64,000 nt of DNA, taken from positions 496,001 through 560,000 of the forward strand of contig VJWN01000011.1 in NCBI GenBank assembly GCA_007644065.1. Direction: 5' to 3'. Position 1 is the stretch's first letter. Each line of letters opens with the position of its first letter. This DNA is from Margaritispora aquatica. Lineage: Eukaryota > Ascomycota > Leotiomycetes > Helotiales > Discinellaceae. This document shows positions 32,083-45,108 of the stretch, in pieces. Position numbers and translations under genes: made by a program. The notes beneath the pieces were generated by a model, which did no database searches, had not been told where the DNA came from, and saw only the letters and a list, made by a program, of their open reading frames with translations.

Positions 32083-33872
32083 CTAAAAGTAATACGCCTC
32101 CCCTGACTTCGCAATAACAAACTCACAACCCAGCTTCTCCACCTTCTCATATTCTCTCAACTCCGAAAGAATAGTCTCCCAGATTTCAGGGCCATCATCA
32201 AGCTTGTCCTTAAGATGTATCGCGACGACTCTCAAGCCTTTGAGTGGCAAGTCTTCCTCGCCAGACCCAACAGATCTTGCGATGTGAGGCCGTACAGGTG
32301 GAGCCTGGCGAGGAGGTACGATTGTGAACCCAGCTTGTTCATTTTCGTCGAGTTTTTCTTCCATGCCGTCGAGCCTGAAAGATGGTTTTCGGTTCTGGTT
32401 TGAATTCCGAGCAGGCTGCTTGCGTCTTGGTGAACCGCTACCATTATTCGAGGCGTCTAGTTTCCTCTTTCGGGGACTGGTGCGAAGGTTGTTTTTAACA
32501 GTACGAACTTCCTCAGCGAGAACCTTAAGCTCTTGGATGAGGAATCGCGGTGCAAGATGGCCAAACAGAGAATCTATACCTCGCGAGTCATCGTACGAGC
32601 ATTCGATAAATATGCCTGTCAATGAACCTGCCACAATTTTAGGGGCCGCTTCACTCCATACTCGCTTGTTCCGAGGAGATAGCGAAAGGGAGTCGGCTTC
32701 TACATCGCCAAAGATGACAATTTCTTTCCCAGTGGCTATGTCTCGAATAAAGTAGGTCGAGCTGTTGTATACGCAATCTTGAGGTCCGAATTCATCCTTC
32801 TCACTGTGATTGCTCTGAAAAGAGGCAGAGGAGTTAGACCGCCCAGGTCGAGATCGACCGGCTGAATGAAAAGATCCACGTGGTGATGAATTGCGAACTG
32901 GCTGAAGTAAATTGGAACTGAGTTGTGGATGGGTGTCCATACACTTTCCATGCGACACAGAGAATCCTTTGATTCCCAATCCTTCACTGACTTCCACATA
33001 TCCTTTAGTCTCGCCATCGCCAAGGGCTGGCGAACCACCTTCGGTGAGCCGCATATAGGTCACCAGTCCTGCACCACCATTCTCATCAGACAGGTTTGGC
33101 CAGATGATGTTGTTAAATATATGGTTCTTGAAGGCTTCAATTGTGTAAGGTAGGCCAGCTAATCGTTTCGGCCTCACGCCTGGAAGTGCTGCAGTATTGA
33201 CGACAAAACCGGAAATGTGATCAAGATGTGGATGAGTGATCAAATATGTATCTACGAGTGACCTAGTGATGTATGCGGCAATCGCTTTTGGAGATTCGTA
33301 TGGTATTGGGAGACCTTCGAAAGGTCCATCGACAAGAATTTTCTCCTCTTTTCCTGTGACATCATTCGTGATTGAGGAACGATTGTGAGTTTCGATTATC
33401 CTCGTTATGGATGCCAGGTGTACACCAGCATCGACTGCGAGAAGACATCCTTTCTTCCAACCCGCGGCTGTGGATCGTACCAAAAATGCCGTGACATTAT
33501 CTTCTTTCGGACCTCCACCAGCACCCTATTTGTATGATCAGCAGCTGAATTGAGTTAAAAACTCGGTATATAAGGTGCTATGCGGTTCTCCATGAGGTCC
33601 ATGTTTCGAAGAACACGTGATTGCATACACCACGCTTCGGTTTCCAACATCCAAACACTTCACCCAAACAAAGGATTATGCTCCCCATTCTCAAAAGAAA
33701 GACATGCATATCAAACAAGCCAACCAGACACCGGATTCCTACCTACCGACCCATCCACATCCAAGCACCAGCTCCATCCAGGACCGATCAGCGATAGATA
33801 AAAAAAGAAAACGCAACCTTAGCTTACCAATACGATAACCTGCAGCGCAGGCTGTTCCTGAGCAGCGGCCAT
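32083..33872 (-). CDS. PDE1: Class II 3',5'-cyclic-nucleotide (cAMP) phosphodiesterase
   Basis: Two exons, 33872-33828 and 33525-32083, give 495 residues. Class II PDEs hydrolyse cAMP to AMP with a metallo-beta-lactamase fold; in yeast Pde1 is the low-affinity enzyme that limits cAMP and PKA activity. Seen: the signature THPHLDHISGF (residues about 109-119), N-terminal LGAGGGPKEDN split by the intron, VDAG, SVSHG, and the later metal-binding block VIFGDVEAD and IFIECSYDDSR. Disordered inserts sit between SHGK and STYFIRD and around 340-400 (Arg/Lys-rich). The intron (302 nt) is much longer than others here but has a GTAAGC donor and AATAG acceptor and restores VIVLGAGGGP exactly. The protein ends AYYF. 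Confidence 0.93.
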
Positions 33873-34633
33873 TGATTGACGAAACGAAAACCCCCAAATC
33901 GTAACTCAGTTCGAGGACATGACGTTGTCGTCGCCAAGCTGCCCTGCGAATGGATTAACAATGGATTGGAATCCAGAAGTCAAGTTCGAGGTGTCTGCGC
34001 AATGAACGGACGGGGGCGTGTGCTTTTACGGTTACGGTGTTGGGGGTTTAAAGTTTAGCTCACTTTAGCTCACCGCCCGCTTCTGCTGTGAACTTGACGG
34101 GATTGTCGTGCGACGCCGGGATCGGGAGGGGCATGGGGACGAGATAGTCGTAATATTTCTATTGTTCTATCCCTAAGTGGCGGTTCTGGAATAACCTGAA
34201 AGTAAGAATAAATCTGAGTATCACGAAAGTGATTGGATATCTTTGATCTTGTTGCAATAAATCGCCCGGAAATCAGCTCCTTTCAGAAATATCTCTACCA
34301 GACTCTGCTTCCTCTGCAAGGGAGTCTAACGCTAGCTCTCGCTTTCTTTTGTCGACCGCCCATTAAAATTCATCAAGTACCACAAGGTATAGAGAAGGAA
34401 ACACTTCGAGTTGTTATCACTTTCGTTAGAGAAGCACAGACAAAGGAAGACCTTTGCTGATGCTAAGCTACCCTCCAACAATCTCAACGCTCCAGAAATG
34501 CATTGACCGACAACACCCACACCAACCATCCAAAGCTATGCTTCCCCGAAAAATTCATCAGCCGTCAAATATACATCATCATGCCTCATCTACCCATTTA
34601 CCATGCACGTATGCGTTGTTCTTTTGATATATC
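33873..34633. promoter_or_regulatory. PDE1 upstream region and 3' end of the DIP2-type gene
   Basis: A 761-bp spacer between same-strand genes. It should hold the PDE1 promoter and the downstream UTR of the larger gene. No specific site identified. Confidence 0.45.
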
Positions 34634-37600
34634 TCAAGGTCTACCACCAGCCAGATTCATGTGCATCATGGCGTCTTTTTGCCAATCGTCTTCATCGTCA
34701 CTCTCGATATTGTTTTGAACCCTCAACCCACCTCGAGCTTGTTGACTCGGGAGACTCCATAGATCACCCGACTCGCGACCTTCTACTGATGGAAGATTTA
34801 TCTGTGGGCTCGCACCGGGCTTTGGACCAACTCGTGGTGGAGGAGGATGAGGGGAATCTGACGGTCCAAAGCCAGGAACCTGGAAATCACTGCCGTCTAA
34901 AAAGGTACTTCTGCCTTCGAAATTTTGTGTGGGAAGCTCAAAGTGGTGCTTCCGTGCATCTGTCGGTGTGTCATCGCTCGCCATTGAGCTTTCCTTGGGC
35001 GAAGCAATGGGAGAATCGTTATAGTTTTGTGTAGGCATCTCGGATATGCCGGCGGGCACAGGCGCGAAGTTGCTTTGGGATGAAATTCTCTGTCGCTCAT
35101 GTTCTCTTTGCTCAAGGATTTGTGGGGCTGGCTCCACGTTGCGGAGACTACTTGCCATCACGCTCCCGTTTCTGAGGCTGACGATACCGCTGCGTGGCTC
35201 CATTGCTTCGGTCACGTCCGATAGGCCACCTTCGGGGTCACGAATGCCAAATTGAGCCATGGTCCGCATCTTTCTCTGTACCCAGCTGGCAAGAATCTTT
35301 CCTCGTTGCTTCTCACCAAGTCTAGATCTCGGAAAATCCCCTCTATTGACAAACGCCACAATGTCGGCCACAATTTGATGCTCATTGAGGATAGCATTGA
35401 CGATGACAGGAACCAGGGAGCCAAGGTAAGCCTTCCTTGCGACTTCTACCAAGACAACAATGAGACCGCCAGCTTGGAACACGGCACTATACGAAAGTTA
35501 GCTAGTTCATATTGCAAAGCAAGGAATACATACCAGCCCCCAGGAACAACGTGTCTATGACATTTCTCAACCGAGTACTCAATATCCATGGGGAAATGAC
35601 TTAGACCATTGATTTCGAAAGTCTCGCCAATATTGCCTAGCACGAAGAGAACCTGCATGTCGACCTGAGCTCCATTTGGCCCAATGGGTCTGCTGACGTT
35701 GTGCAAAAAGCCAAGATCTCCAGTTCGAACATATTGCACATTTGGATCGCCGTCAATTGTGCGTCCATCGAACCGATCAGAATCAAAGGGGTCTTTTGAT
35801 CCATAGAAAGCCTTGACACAGGCTTCCGACTCAACCCAGATCTCGCCATACTCACCTTCTAGGCAGAGCATACGACTTTCCGGGTTCACAATAGCTATCT
35901 GAGTTGAAACTGGCACCATACCGGAATCTTGAACTAGCAGTGCTTTAGGAGAAGTATCCGGATCCACTGGGTAGATCATACCCCTCCTCAAAGCGCCTGT
36001 ATCTAACCAGAGTTCAATTGGCTCAATACACATGTAAGATCTGGAAGCAATCATAGGATTTAACACGTGTGAGTATATGGTGTTGATCGCGGTACGGTCG
36101 AGTCCAGTCTGCGCAAAATGCAAACGAACTTTCTGGAAGACGTCCACTCGAGGTCTTCCTTCCGCCGAGATCATCATGTTCTTCAGCTCGTGCATCGTGA
36201 ATCCCTTCCCTGGCATGATAGCCATGGCATGGTCAAGCATTTGCGGTGTCGCATAAGTGTCCTTAATCTTGTACCGTGATAAAGTCATGAAGAGAGAGAT
36301 TGGGTTCTGTGCGAACTCCACGGGAGATACCAAGTAAGTCGGGGCACCAACAAATATACCCATTAGACAAGTGTGAATGAATCCAAGACCGCTTGTACTT
36401 CGAACACATCCGAGAACTGGTCTCGAACTTGTCATTTGACATGTCTCTTTCTGTACTTTACACATTCCCATTATCGTATCGTGTCCGAGCTGAACAGCTA
36501 CCCGACGTTGATCAGGTGTCCAGTAAGTCCAAACAAGCACAGGGTAACCTGGCTGTACCCACGCAGGCTGCATAGTCAAACCAAGATCTCTACATCCATT
36601 GTTTTGTTTCGGTGGCTTCGTTGTATTATAGAAATTGGGTACTGTGAATTTGAGAGCCATTGCTGACTGCTTGACATGCTGCGAAACAACCTTTTGCTTC
36701 ATGAGATGATCCACATCTTGATTGACTAGCACGGCCTTGACCGAAAAATCATGAACCATATGCAGGAATGCTGGTGCGTCTTCACCCAGGCGATTTTGAT
36801 CCAGCGGAGCCATTGGAATGGCAGTAGCTCCTAAACAAAAGCAGGCGTGAAGAGCGTAGACGAAGTCTTCTGAGTGTGTGTACATCAATATCAAATGATC
36901 ACCAGCCTTGATCTTGACCTTGTTCTTCAGGTACATTGCCACAGCAGAAACCTTGGTATCGAACTTCTTCCACGTAATCCCTTTGCCTTCTTTACCTCTG
37001 CCATCGATTGTGCAGTAGGACAGCTCTTCAGCTTGGCGTGCGACTCGCCATTGAAACAGATCCACGATGCTAGAAAAATTGTTTAGCGGCGTGGACGTGC
37101 GATCATCAATAACCACTTCGCGGCGATCAATTCCAGAATACTGTTTGTCGCCAGGAGACAAGATTGCTTCTCTTGTTTGTGATGCTAGTGCTGACCAAAT
37201 TCCGCCCATGGGGTCAACACCAATGGGTAGGTTCAATACCGCTCTTTCGACACCAAACTTGACGTGTACGCAAGGCAAATTACCCATGTCGAACTCTCGT
37301 CGACATAACATATTACCAATCTCACTTCGGCCGTTCTTTAAAACTTTGGGTAACGTATTCTGAGCAGTGATCATGACGCAGTAAACTCGTAAATGATGCT
37401 CTTGCATGAGAACCTCCATGCATCGTTCCGCGAGCGACTCGAGCAAAGCAAGATCTAACTGTCGAGGTGGGCCACCTGATGTAGTGGGTGCGGTGGATGC
37501 GGAGAGCGATTCTAGCACCACTATTGGTAGATGTTCATCATTGACAAAGACATCAAATGCTGAGCAATCATAGATTTTTGGCACATTCTTCATGATGCTA

Positions 37601-40526
37601 ACAATCAGGTGCTGCACAAAAAAGTACCGGTGTTCTTCGACATCGTCCCCATGCTCAACCCATTCGACCTTTTGTCGGATCCTATCTTCGTACAGGCCTA
37701 GCACGAAAATTTTACCCTCTATAACAGTGCCGAGTAAGCCGGTTCGCAGGAATTCGGGCTCAACTTGCATTGGGGTGGGATTTCCAGGCTCAAACTTGTA
37801 CGGTCTTGCATGAAAGATCTGTTCCGTATGTTTCGGTAGTGCCCAAAAGCCTCCTGAGAGGGACGGTGAATCGACCCATATCTCACCCACGGAATGAGGT
37901 GATGCTAGAAGTCCAGTTTCCGGATCCACCACAGCAAGAGTGGCATCTGGAATGGGGAATCCAAATGCACCAACTCGAACAGTTCCAGGCTCGGTGCCAG
38001 CTTTCTTGCGCGCTTCGTCGCCTATCGCAACTACCACGACCTCATTTGTCTTCAGCGCCTCGCGATCTAGGAGAACTTCGCTTAATTCTGTCCTCTCTTG
38101 TTGTTGACTTGGTGCTTTGGTGCCCCCTCCAATCAAGCTTCCAAAACCAGTACTAGGAGATTTGTCCTTTTCTTTCTCTTTCTCTCCAGATTTTTCTACT
38201 ATGCTGTCGTCGTCAAAGCCCATGTCTAACTTCAAAGGACATCCCATTCGTTCTTCACCTCCAAGCCAATCTCGCATACTAATTACCATACCACCATGCT
38301 CAGGAAGACAGAGCATAGGAGCTACCAACTCACGAGCTCTTGGATTGCGCATAGGCCGTAACCATCTGTCAGCCAAAATCTCGTGGAACTCGCTATCAAC
38401 AGTTAAAGTATCTATCAAGCATAACCTAACGTGTTGGAAATTAGGTTCAGTCCCTTTCTTGAAATTTCTCGTCGTCATAGGATCTTGCTGATAGTTGTAT
38501 GCTGCACGTTTTAGACCAGGGTAGTCCGCTAGCATCAGTGTTGCACGATACTTTGTGATAAGGTGGGCATAAAGACCAGGCGTCTCGACAGCTTTGTTTT
38601 CAACCCATACAGCTGTATGCCCTCCATACACTGTGAGCAAAACACCCATGATCATGCCGATTCCTTGCCTTGGGTCGAGGTAGGATAGAAGTATCTCTCC
38701 ACGATTTGCAGTACCAGCCATCAGCCGTCCGTTCTTATCACGTAGCCCGGCGTTGAACGTGTCTCCTTGAGCCCCTGACGGTACGGTAGAGATGATGGCG
38801 CTCAGACAAGCCATCTGATGCATGATTGTGCGATGGCTCATCACCACACCCCTCAGGTCTCCGGTTGGTGCTCGAGAAAACTCAATATAAGCGAGATCAG
38901 GTACAGTTAAAGCAGGCACATCATCCTTCTTCTTGGGATGATAACTTCCAAACTCATTTGTTTTCCACCACTCTACACCTCTAGGCCAATTCAACTTCTG
39001 TGTCGTGATATCTCTCTGGAATGCTTTAAGGTTGTTGTCGGTCGTCAATGCAAGATGCGCCTGGGTGGAGGTGAGTATAACATTCAAGCGTGCATAATCC
39101 TCTAGGTCGTTAATGGGAACAGCAACAACGCCAGCAATAAAACAACCAAGCAGCGCGATCGCAAAGTCAATAATCTCTGTATCTCGGTAGATCAATGCAA
39201 CTCTATCTCCTCTATACAAAGAGCTTTTGTCCCTAATCACTTGAGCAACCTTTTCGGCTCTACTAGTAAGTTTATCCCAGGTAATAGAGGCAATCTCCTT
39301 GCCTTTGTTGTCAAGGACCCAGTACGCAGGTGATTTCGCCATATTGCGGCTACGGTGTCTCAGTACTGCTGCTATGTTGTCAAATTTGGACATTGGCGTA
39401 TTACCGTCGTGTGGGTCATACACAGCGAACGGTACATCTCGAGGTTCCAATGGCATCTGATATTCAAGGGCAGCTGGAGGGGGCAGATCGCTAGTTTGTA
39501 GCATGGGGGGGGCCATTGCAGCAGTCGGGGAGAAGGCATCACTTGAAGAGTATCTGTGTGGTCCACCACCGTAGTGATTTGGTGGGCCATTGTCATAACT
39601 TTGCTGCCCTGCAAAGTCCGAGAAATAGCCCTGTTGCGACTCTCCTAGCATAGTACCATGCGAGTCCATCATTGTACCAGAGCGGCTCTCGTATGGATTT
39701 CCTGCATGTTCAACATAGCCAGCTTGGTGTGCTGGATTGAATGCATAGTTTGTCCCCGCACCAGAAACGGAGGACTGCATGGTCATAGTCGGCTCGGCAG
39801 ACAATCCTCCCATATACGCATTTTGATTGGTTTGTAAATACGCATCATTCCCATAGGGCACTGCTTTCCTGATTGTTGGATTGTGTACTCCTAAACGCAA
39901 CTGAGAGGGCGGGGCAGCATAGGGGAATCCACTCTCCTGCCTATTGTTGGAAAAGCTGGTGTAATCGCTCGCCATGGTACTCAGTCTGCTCGCAGATCCT
40001 GATCTGGCAGGTGACTGAGGAGGTACCTCCGGCTTTGGTCCGTACTGATCGTTATAATTATTCGAGTTCGCATTGAGGGCAGCCAGTGAGGCTTTACGCG
40101 ATCCATCTTGGGAGGGATGGAGGGTACTATCTGGAGAATGTACTCGCAGACCTTTCAGTTCAGCTGCAGCAGGAGAGGAGCCTAGGTACTGGGAAAAGAG
40201 GAAGGTTCGCCGTTTCTGGTATCTGTGATATTGAATCAGTAACTCTCATTATGTTGAAGCTAGTGCGCGGTAGTCACTCGGACAGCCCAATAGCAAGCTC
40301 ACATACCCTTTCTCTGTGATATCCCCCTCCTACACGGTACAAAAAGTAAGCAATGATTCCAAGCATGCCAAAGATATAGTATCCCACTTGTCCAAGCACA
40401 ATGGCGCGACCGCACACGACAGTCGCTTCAACCACTCCCCCTGTAACGGGAAACAGATTGACTGACCTCTAGTTCATGCTCCAACTCTTCGAGCTTGATT
40501 TTGAGCTCTGGATGGTTGACCTCCAT
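34634..40526 (-). CDS. CPS1: DIP2/CPS1-type protein: DMAP1-binding domain plus two adenylate-forming-fold domains
   Basis: Four exons (40526-40467, 40329-40307, 40222-35534, 35486-34634) give 1874 residues. The N-terminus MEVNHPELKIKLEELEHEL, continuing into EGDITEKGYQKRR, is a DMAP1-binding domain. Two acyl-CoA-synthetase-like folds follow (about 300-880 and 1020-1640). The C-terminal 200 residues are disordered and acidic at the end. Homologues are fungal CPS1, yeast Cmr2 and animal DIP2; DIP2 proteins are reported to control a subset of diacylglycerols. Both P-loops look degenerate: the first reads IEFSRAPTGDLRGVVMSH and the second WTYWTPDQRRVAV, without the usual SGTTGxPK. A 23-nt microexon (40307-40329) links the start exon to the main one and restores EKGYQKRR. 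Introns are 137, 84 and 47 nt. Confidence 0.93.
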
Positions 40527-41906
40527 CTTGAATGTTCGTCCACTAGGGACAAGCTCTATAAGCCAGTCCCAAGAAACTCTTAGCAGTCTTCGAGGGTATT
40601 ACTGTTGACTTTTCCAGGAGGGTCTGATGGGGTAGAGAATCAGCGCATAGAGACCTGGAGTCCGCGATTGAAGTTGGAAATTTGAATCCGGCAGTCGATC
40701 AAGCTGCATCATTTGTTTATGATCATGATCATGACCAAGAAACGTTCAGATGTCTTGGATATCGTCAATAATCACAATTAACCGGCAATTCAAGGATCCC
40801 CTGGTGCCACTCGTATTCATCATGCTCCACTTAGGGATTTATTTTATTCCGAGAACGCTAACCCGGATTTGCACTACGGTGGGAGCCTCTGCTGTCAAAC
40901 ATTTTCTTCGCCTTCAGAATCTTTATTCTCTTCAACATATTATTCTCCTCTCAACTACGTCTCTCTCAACGCCATGACATGCAAGATATTGTTTGCTATA
41001 TGTTTCATATATCCCACCACAATATATATGTCAATGACAAGTTGCTACCCGGACTGAAGTATACCACCAATCTTGTGGCGATCTCTGCAGTAAGGAATAT
41101 GGAACTCGAGCTTCTCCAGGCCGAATCATTTGCCAGATAGAAGGCTCAACTAGTATTTGTTATCTTTGATGCTGTTGCTGACACCGACGCATTAAGATAT
41201 AGTCAACAACGGTGGTACGTACCCTTTCTTTTTGCGCTTTCTACAAACCTACACTCCATCGCACGTGATGATTATTCAGCAGACCTGTTCCGACTGTCTC
41301 GATTATCGAGGCAGGATGCGGATTGCTTGGAGACCTTCTGATGCATAATCTTATTTCTAACAATCTATCTGTATTGTTGTAGGAAGCTAATTGTGCCGTT
41401 CAGATTTCTTCATTTAGCCGCACACATATTAAACATAGCTCGCAATGTGGTGCATTGTTGCTATTGAACCTAACGTGACCTGTGCCACTGTCTATCGGAT
41501 TCTTAGAAAGTCAACCACTGGGCTTGGAATATTTCTTGGATTCAGCATTTCTTGAAAGCTTTCAATATTAGAATCATTCTATATAATTTCAGATACTCAA
41601 TTCAAGATGCAAATATTGTTGTGATGAAATTTCCATGCTCCATTCATTTCCAATTTCATTACAATTTGTTTCATTCAGTGACCAATAACTCCAAGCCCAA
41701 CTGGGTTATGACAAAGGAGCATAGAAGTAAGCAAACAGCCTATCCTTGGATACAGTTGGTCAAGAGCCAGTCCCTTTCCCAGTCCTCCTTTATCATCACT
41801 TACAGGATCGCACGATCAAACATTCTGCAACCAAACCCGTATCTTTGCCGTATCCATATTCTTTGTATATCACAAACATTCTCTCTCCAACCCAACATAA
41901 TACGTT
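40527..41906. other. Intergenic, upstream of the DIP2-type gene
   Basis: About 1.4 kb with no supported gene. It should hold the promoter of the DIP2-type gene and the 3' UTR of the small membrane protein gene. Confidence 0.45.
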
Positions 41907-42319
41907 CTACTTAACTGCAACCGACGAATGTGCGCCGGCGTATGGATCAGGGGTAATGCAAATCTTAATCATGCATCCAAGTCCGATGGCAAAGATGACT
42001 GCAACGAGCACGCCAAGAATCACAGGCAGGGTGAAGATGTCGCCCATGGCATCGTTGCGGGTTATGAGGTGGTCTAGTTGAGGAAGTTAATGAGTAGTTC
42101 TTAGGTGATAAAGGCAGAACTCGCTTGACTGTGTTTCTCCTTTGATTGCGTGAGATAGGAGAAGAAATGAAAGATGGTGGCGTGGTGAAGCTAAGGGTGT
42201 GAGGAGAATAAAATGATGGTAAACTTACGTCCAAGTGCTGTTGCCTGTTGATGGGAAGGAAGAGAGCGGGGGAGCATATCTCTTAACTCGTTCAGAGTAG
42301 GAACTGTGAGTGCTGGCAT
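41907..42319 (-). CDS. Single-pass membrane mini-protein, 85 aa
   Basis: Exons 42319-42229 and 42073-41907 join over a 155-nt GTAAGT...ACTAG intron. The N-terminal half is polar (NELRDMLPRSLPSHQQ). Residues about 42-66 form one strong transmembrane helix (FTLPVILGVLVAVIFAIGLG), followed by CMIKICITPDPYAGAHSS and a Val/Lys end. No signal peptide, so probably a C-terminal-anchor-like or type III membrane protein; cysteines flanking the helix could be palmitoylated. No family recognised. Clean splice signals and an exact in-frame join support it. The helix exon begins after the intron and also has internal Met codons. Confidence 0.65.
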
Positions 42320-43915
42320 CTTGTTTCTGGCGTTTGTGGTTGGTTGACTGGCACTAGAGAGATATCGTCCCTGATAGTGTGATGTAGAAACCTTTGTCTT
42401 AAATGGAATCAAGGTCCTTATTGAAGGTCAATAGTCAACCAAGAGGACTGAGCTGGATATTCAGTCACTTGGATTCAGGATTGACACAATAGAGTTGTAT
42501 CTGTCGTTGGATTTGAGACGAGAGAAAAGTAGCTGGTCGTCGTGATGGCTGGTCTTTCCAAATTTCGTTTGATCCAGTGCAGGCGAAGTGAAGTCGAAAC
42601 TGAAACGACGTAGATCTAAATCGCAACGAACTTCAAGCGTCGACTCGTGTTACAATAGCGAGACAGAAGTATATATCTTAGTGAAGCTGCAGGTAGACCG
42701 TCACTTTAGGTGTAGGGTAAGAACGTGTTCAAGGTTGTGTCGAGGTGATCTTGGAAAGTGTAGATTCGTGAAACTGGCTTGGAAATATTGAAGCGAGCGT
42801 AAGTGTTGATCGAGTCGAAGGGAAATTATTGCCTGGATGAACGAATGTGAGGTTGGCAGGTAAACAAGCAAATAACTTTCAAGTGTTCGGGCAACCGCTC
42901 TGTCCTGTGCAGGTGGCGCATACATATACACCAGTTCCTCTCCAACATCTGGCAAATTCAAGGCACAGAAACAACAATAGCCCGTACGATCATAAGCAGC
43001 CTATTCAACCTGATACATTTCCCCTGAGCCTATCACCCTCCTCGATCGCACCAAAGAACCCACTCCCCTCCCTTAGACAGCTCGCTTCAAGGGACAGTTC
43101 CTATTTCCATCCTTATCACACCCGCCAACTCGTCTTCCCTTCCATGGTATCACTGCTCGTACGGACCTGGTCTTGATCTCCATCCACATAAGTGGCATTT
43201 CTCTGTGCCTTATGAGCGCATTCGACATCTGTGTCGTGCACCACGACCTATGGGAGGGGATTCAATCCAAGCGAGGTTATATCACGGAGCATATGGACGA
43301 ATTAGAGAACGCGGAGAACGAGAACCCTCTCGTGTTGTGAAATTAGAGAGGGGTGGAACATCAGTTCGAGAAGGATGGAGGGAGGATGGATACAAGAGGG
43401 TTGAGGCTGTGCTTGGGGAGGAGGGAGAGCGTCTCAGGGGTTTAGGCGAGGGACCAGGCGTGGAGAGGAAGCGGGTCAATATGAGATAACCAATCGGTGA
43501 GGCGTCGGTACGCATTTGTGGGTCTTTGCATATTTTCAGAAATAATTATTGAGTCGGAGGAACTTTCTTTGCTGCTTATCCATATCGTGGATCTTAGATC
43601 ACGTTTTGTGCAGGGTCCTTACGAGGGTGGATCGCCGGGTTGGAATAGCTCACTTTGCTATAACTATCTTACGAAGTATATCAGTAGCATATAACAACGC
43701 GCATGAAGACATTCATCGAAGTTTGGTCGAGCTACGTTTTTCACTCACCAGTTTTCTTGTACGTTCATTGGATAATCACTGGAAAAATATCGATACCACC
43801 CCACCTTCGAATGTGGGCCATGAAGAAGATTTTTTCTTTCGCTAAGCTGTCAGTCATATATTAACATAGCACGAAATCATTCATAAAACAGTCAGACATG
43901 GCCTGACAGTTCTTC
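42320..43915. other. Intergenic with one long stop-free frame
   Basis: Promoter of the small membrane protein gene, then about 1.2 kb of unassigned DNA. A plus-strand frame from 43028 to 43489 is open for 153 codons, with no ATG near its start. It reads as Arg/Glu/Gly-rich sequence at its end. No splice partner was found, so no gene is called. Confidence 0.4.
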
Positions 43916-44008
43916 GGCCTGATAGTTCAGTGGTAGAATTCTTGCTTTGGGAGCTCGTCAAGAGATCTTAACTGTAAGAGGTCTCCGGTTCGATCCCGGA
44001 TTAGGCCC
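43916..44008 (+). tRNA. tRNA-Pro (anticodon TGG) with 21-nt intron
   Basis: The acceptor stem GGCCTGA (43916-43922) pairs with TTAGGCC (44001-44007), with one G-T pair and discriminator C. The A box (TAGTTCAGTGGTAG) and B box (GGTTCGATCCC) are intact. Anticodon stem CTTGC pairs with GTAAG (43974-43978). The loop is TTTGGG plus T, placing TGG at 43948-43950. An intron (43952-43972) sits one base 3' of the anticodon, the standard eukaryotic site. A T-run follows. Confidence 0.93.
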
Positions 44009-44014
44009 ATTAGA

Positions 44015-44024
44015 TTTTCTTTTT
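44015..44024 (+). terminator. RNA polymerase III T-run terminator
   Basis: TTTTCTTTTT lies seven bases after the tRNA-Pro 3' end. Confidence 0.85.
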
Positions 44025-45108
44025 GTATTTCTGGCTTCTAGGAATAATTTTTGGGGAGTAATTATTGGTTGTAGAATTGGGAATGTTGACATTGTTTTTG
44101 CAATTCATCTTCTATGTGTTTTTTAATGACAACAAGTGGTTGGGTCATTTATCTACACACGGCGAACCATATATTTTTTGCTCCAAGATATTCTCTCGAA
44201 TTGAGCACATTTTGCTTGCTGCTGTCCATATAGTATAACACCTTTTACCTTCTGCGTTTGGGATTCAGGTGCCATTATTGATTTCACATGCTGTGTGTAT
44301 TTCATACCATTCAAAGCTTTAAAATTATTCGTCCAAACATGGTTTCATGATGTGTCAATGCCCACCTCCTAGGCCGAAAAGAACGAGAGTGCCGATCTTA
44401 TCCATCCAGTTCAAATATGTTTATCGTATTCTAGGAGGTGTGCTATATCCTAAAATTATATATTCTAGCTGGTAGAATTCAAGTTCAACACACCTCTAGT
44501 TAGCTCGGCCAACTTGAAGTTCAATATCGTCTGTTCTTCATATTCGAAACAATCCCCAAGTGCTGTTTAACTAGTCTGTTCAACAGGCTACGTTGCCTCT
44601 TAACAAATCTTCGCATTCAGCTTTAACTTTTGATTTCTCGATACTCTTCCTTCTGCGTGTCTCAAACATGAAACCTTAAGGGGAGGCAAAACAGAAGGTG
44701 AAGTCTTTCCTCGAGAACCTGAGCCCCAGTCTTCCCTTCTCCCACTACTATATTCAAGAATTGCGCTGCTCTTCTTCAATTACTACGACGAAAATAAGGC
44801 GAATCCGTGAAGCTGCTCGCTATTTATCGGTCTTTCTTTAACGTCTACTCATTAAAGACGCGTCATCATAATGGGAGGAGATTCTTTGGGTATCTGAATC
44901 GTTTTGGTTGATGGCTACAACATGGATTTCTTCCTAACATATTTTCACAACTTCTACTCACCCTTTCGTCTTTTGTTTCGCGACTATGTCTAAGCTACCG
45001 AGGAGAGTTACGCAAATAGGTAAGCCTTCTACTCTTCCCATGATTACCAGCTAAAAGCGAACTCCTAACTCCAAACCCAGCACACCATTTATCTCATTAA
45101 TTCATGTC
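44025..45108. other. Intergenic, after the tRNA
   Basis: About 1.1 kb, AT-rich. No gene, stem-loop or repeat supported. Confidence 0.45.

Noticed and set aside
33580..33838. Plus-strand frames inside the PDE1 intron
   Set aside because: No splice partner, low-complexity His/Pro/Ser sequence, opposite strand to a well-supported gene.
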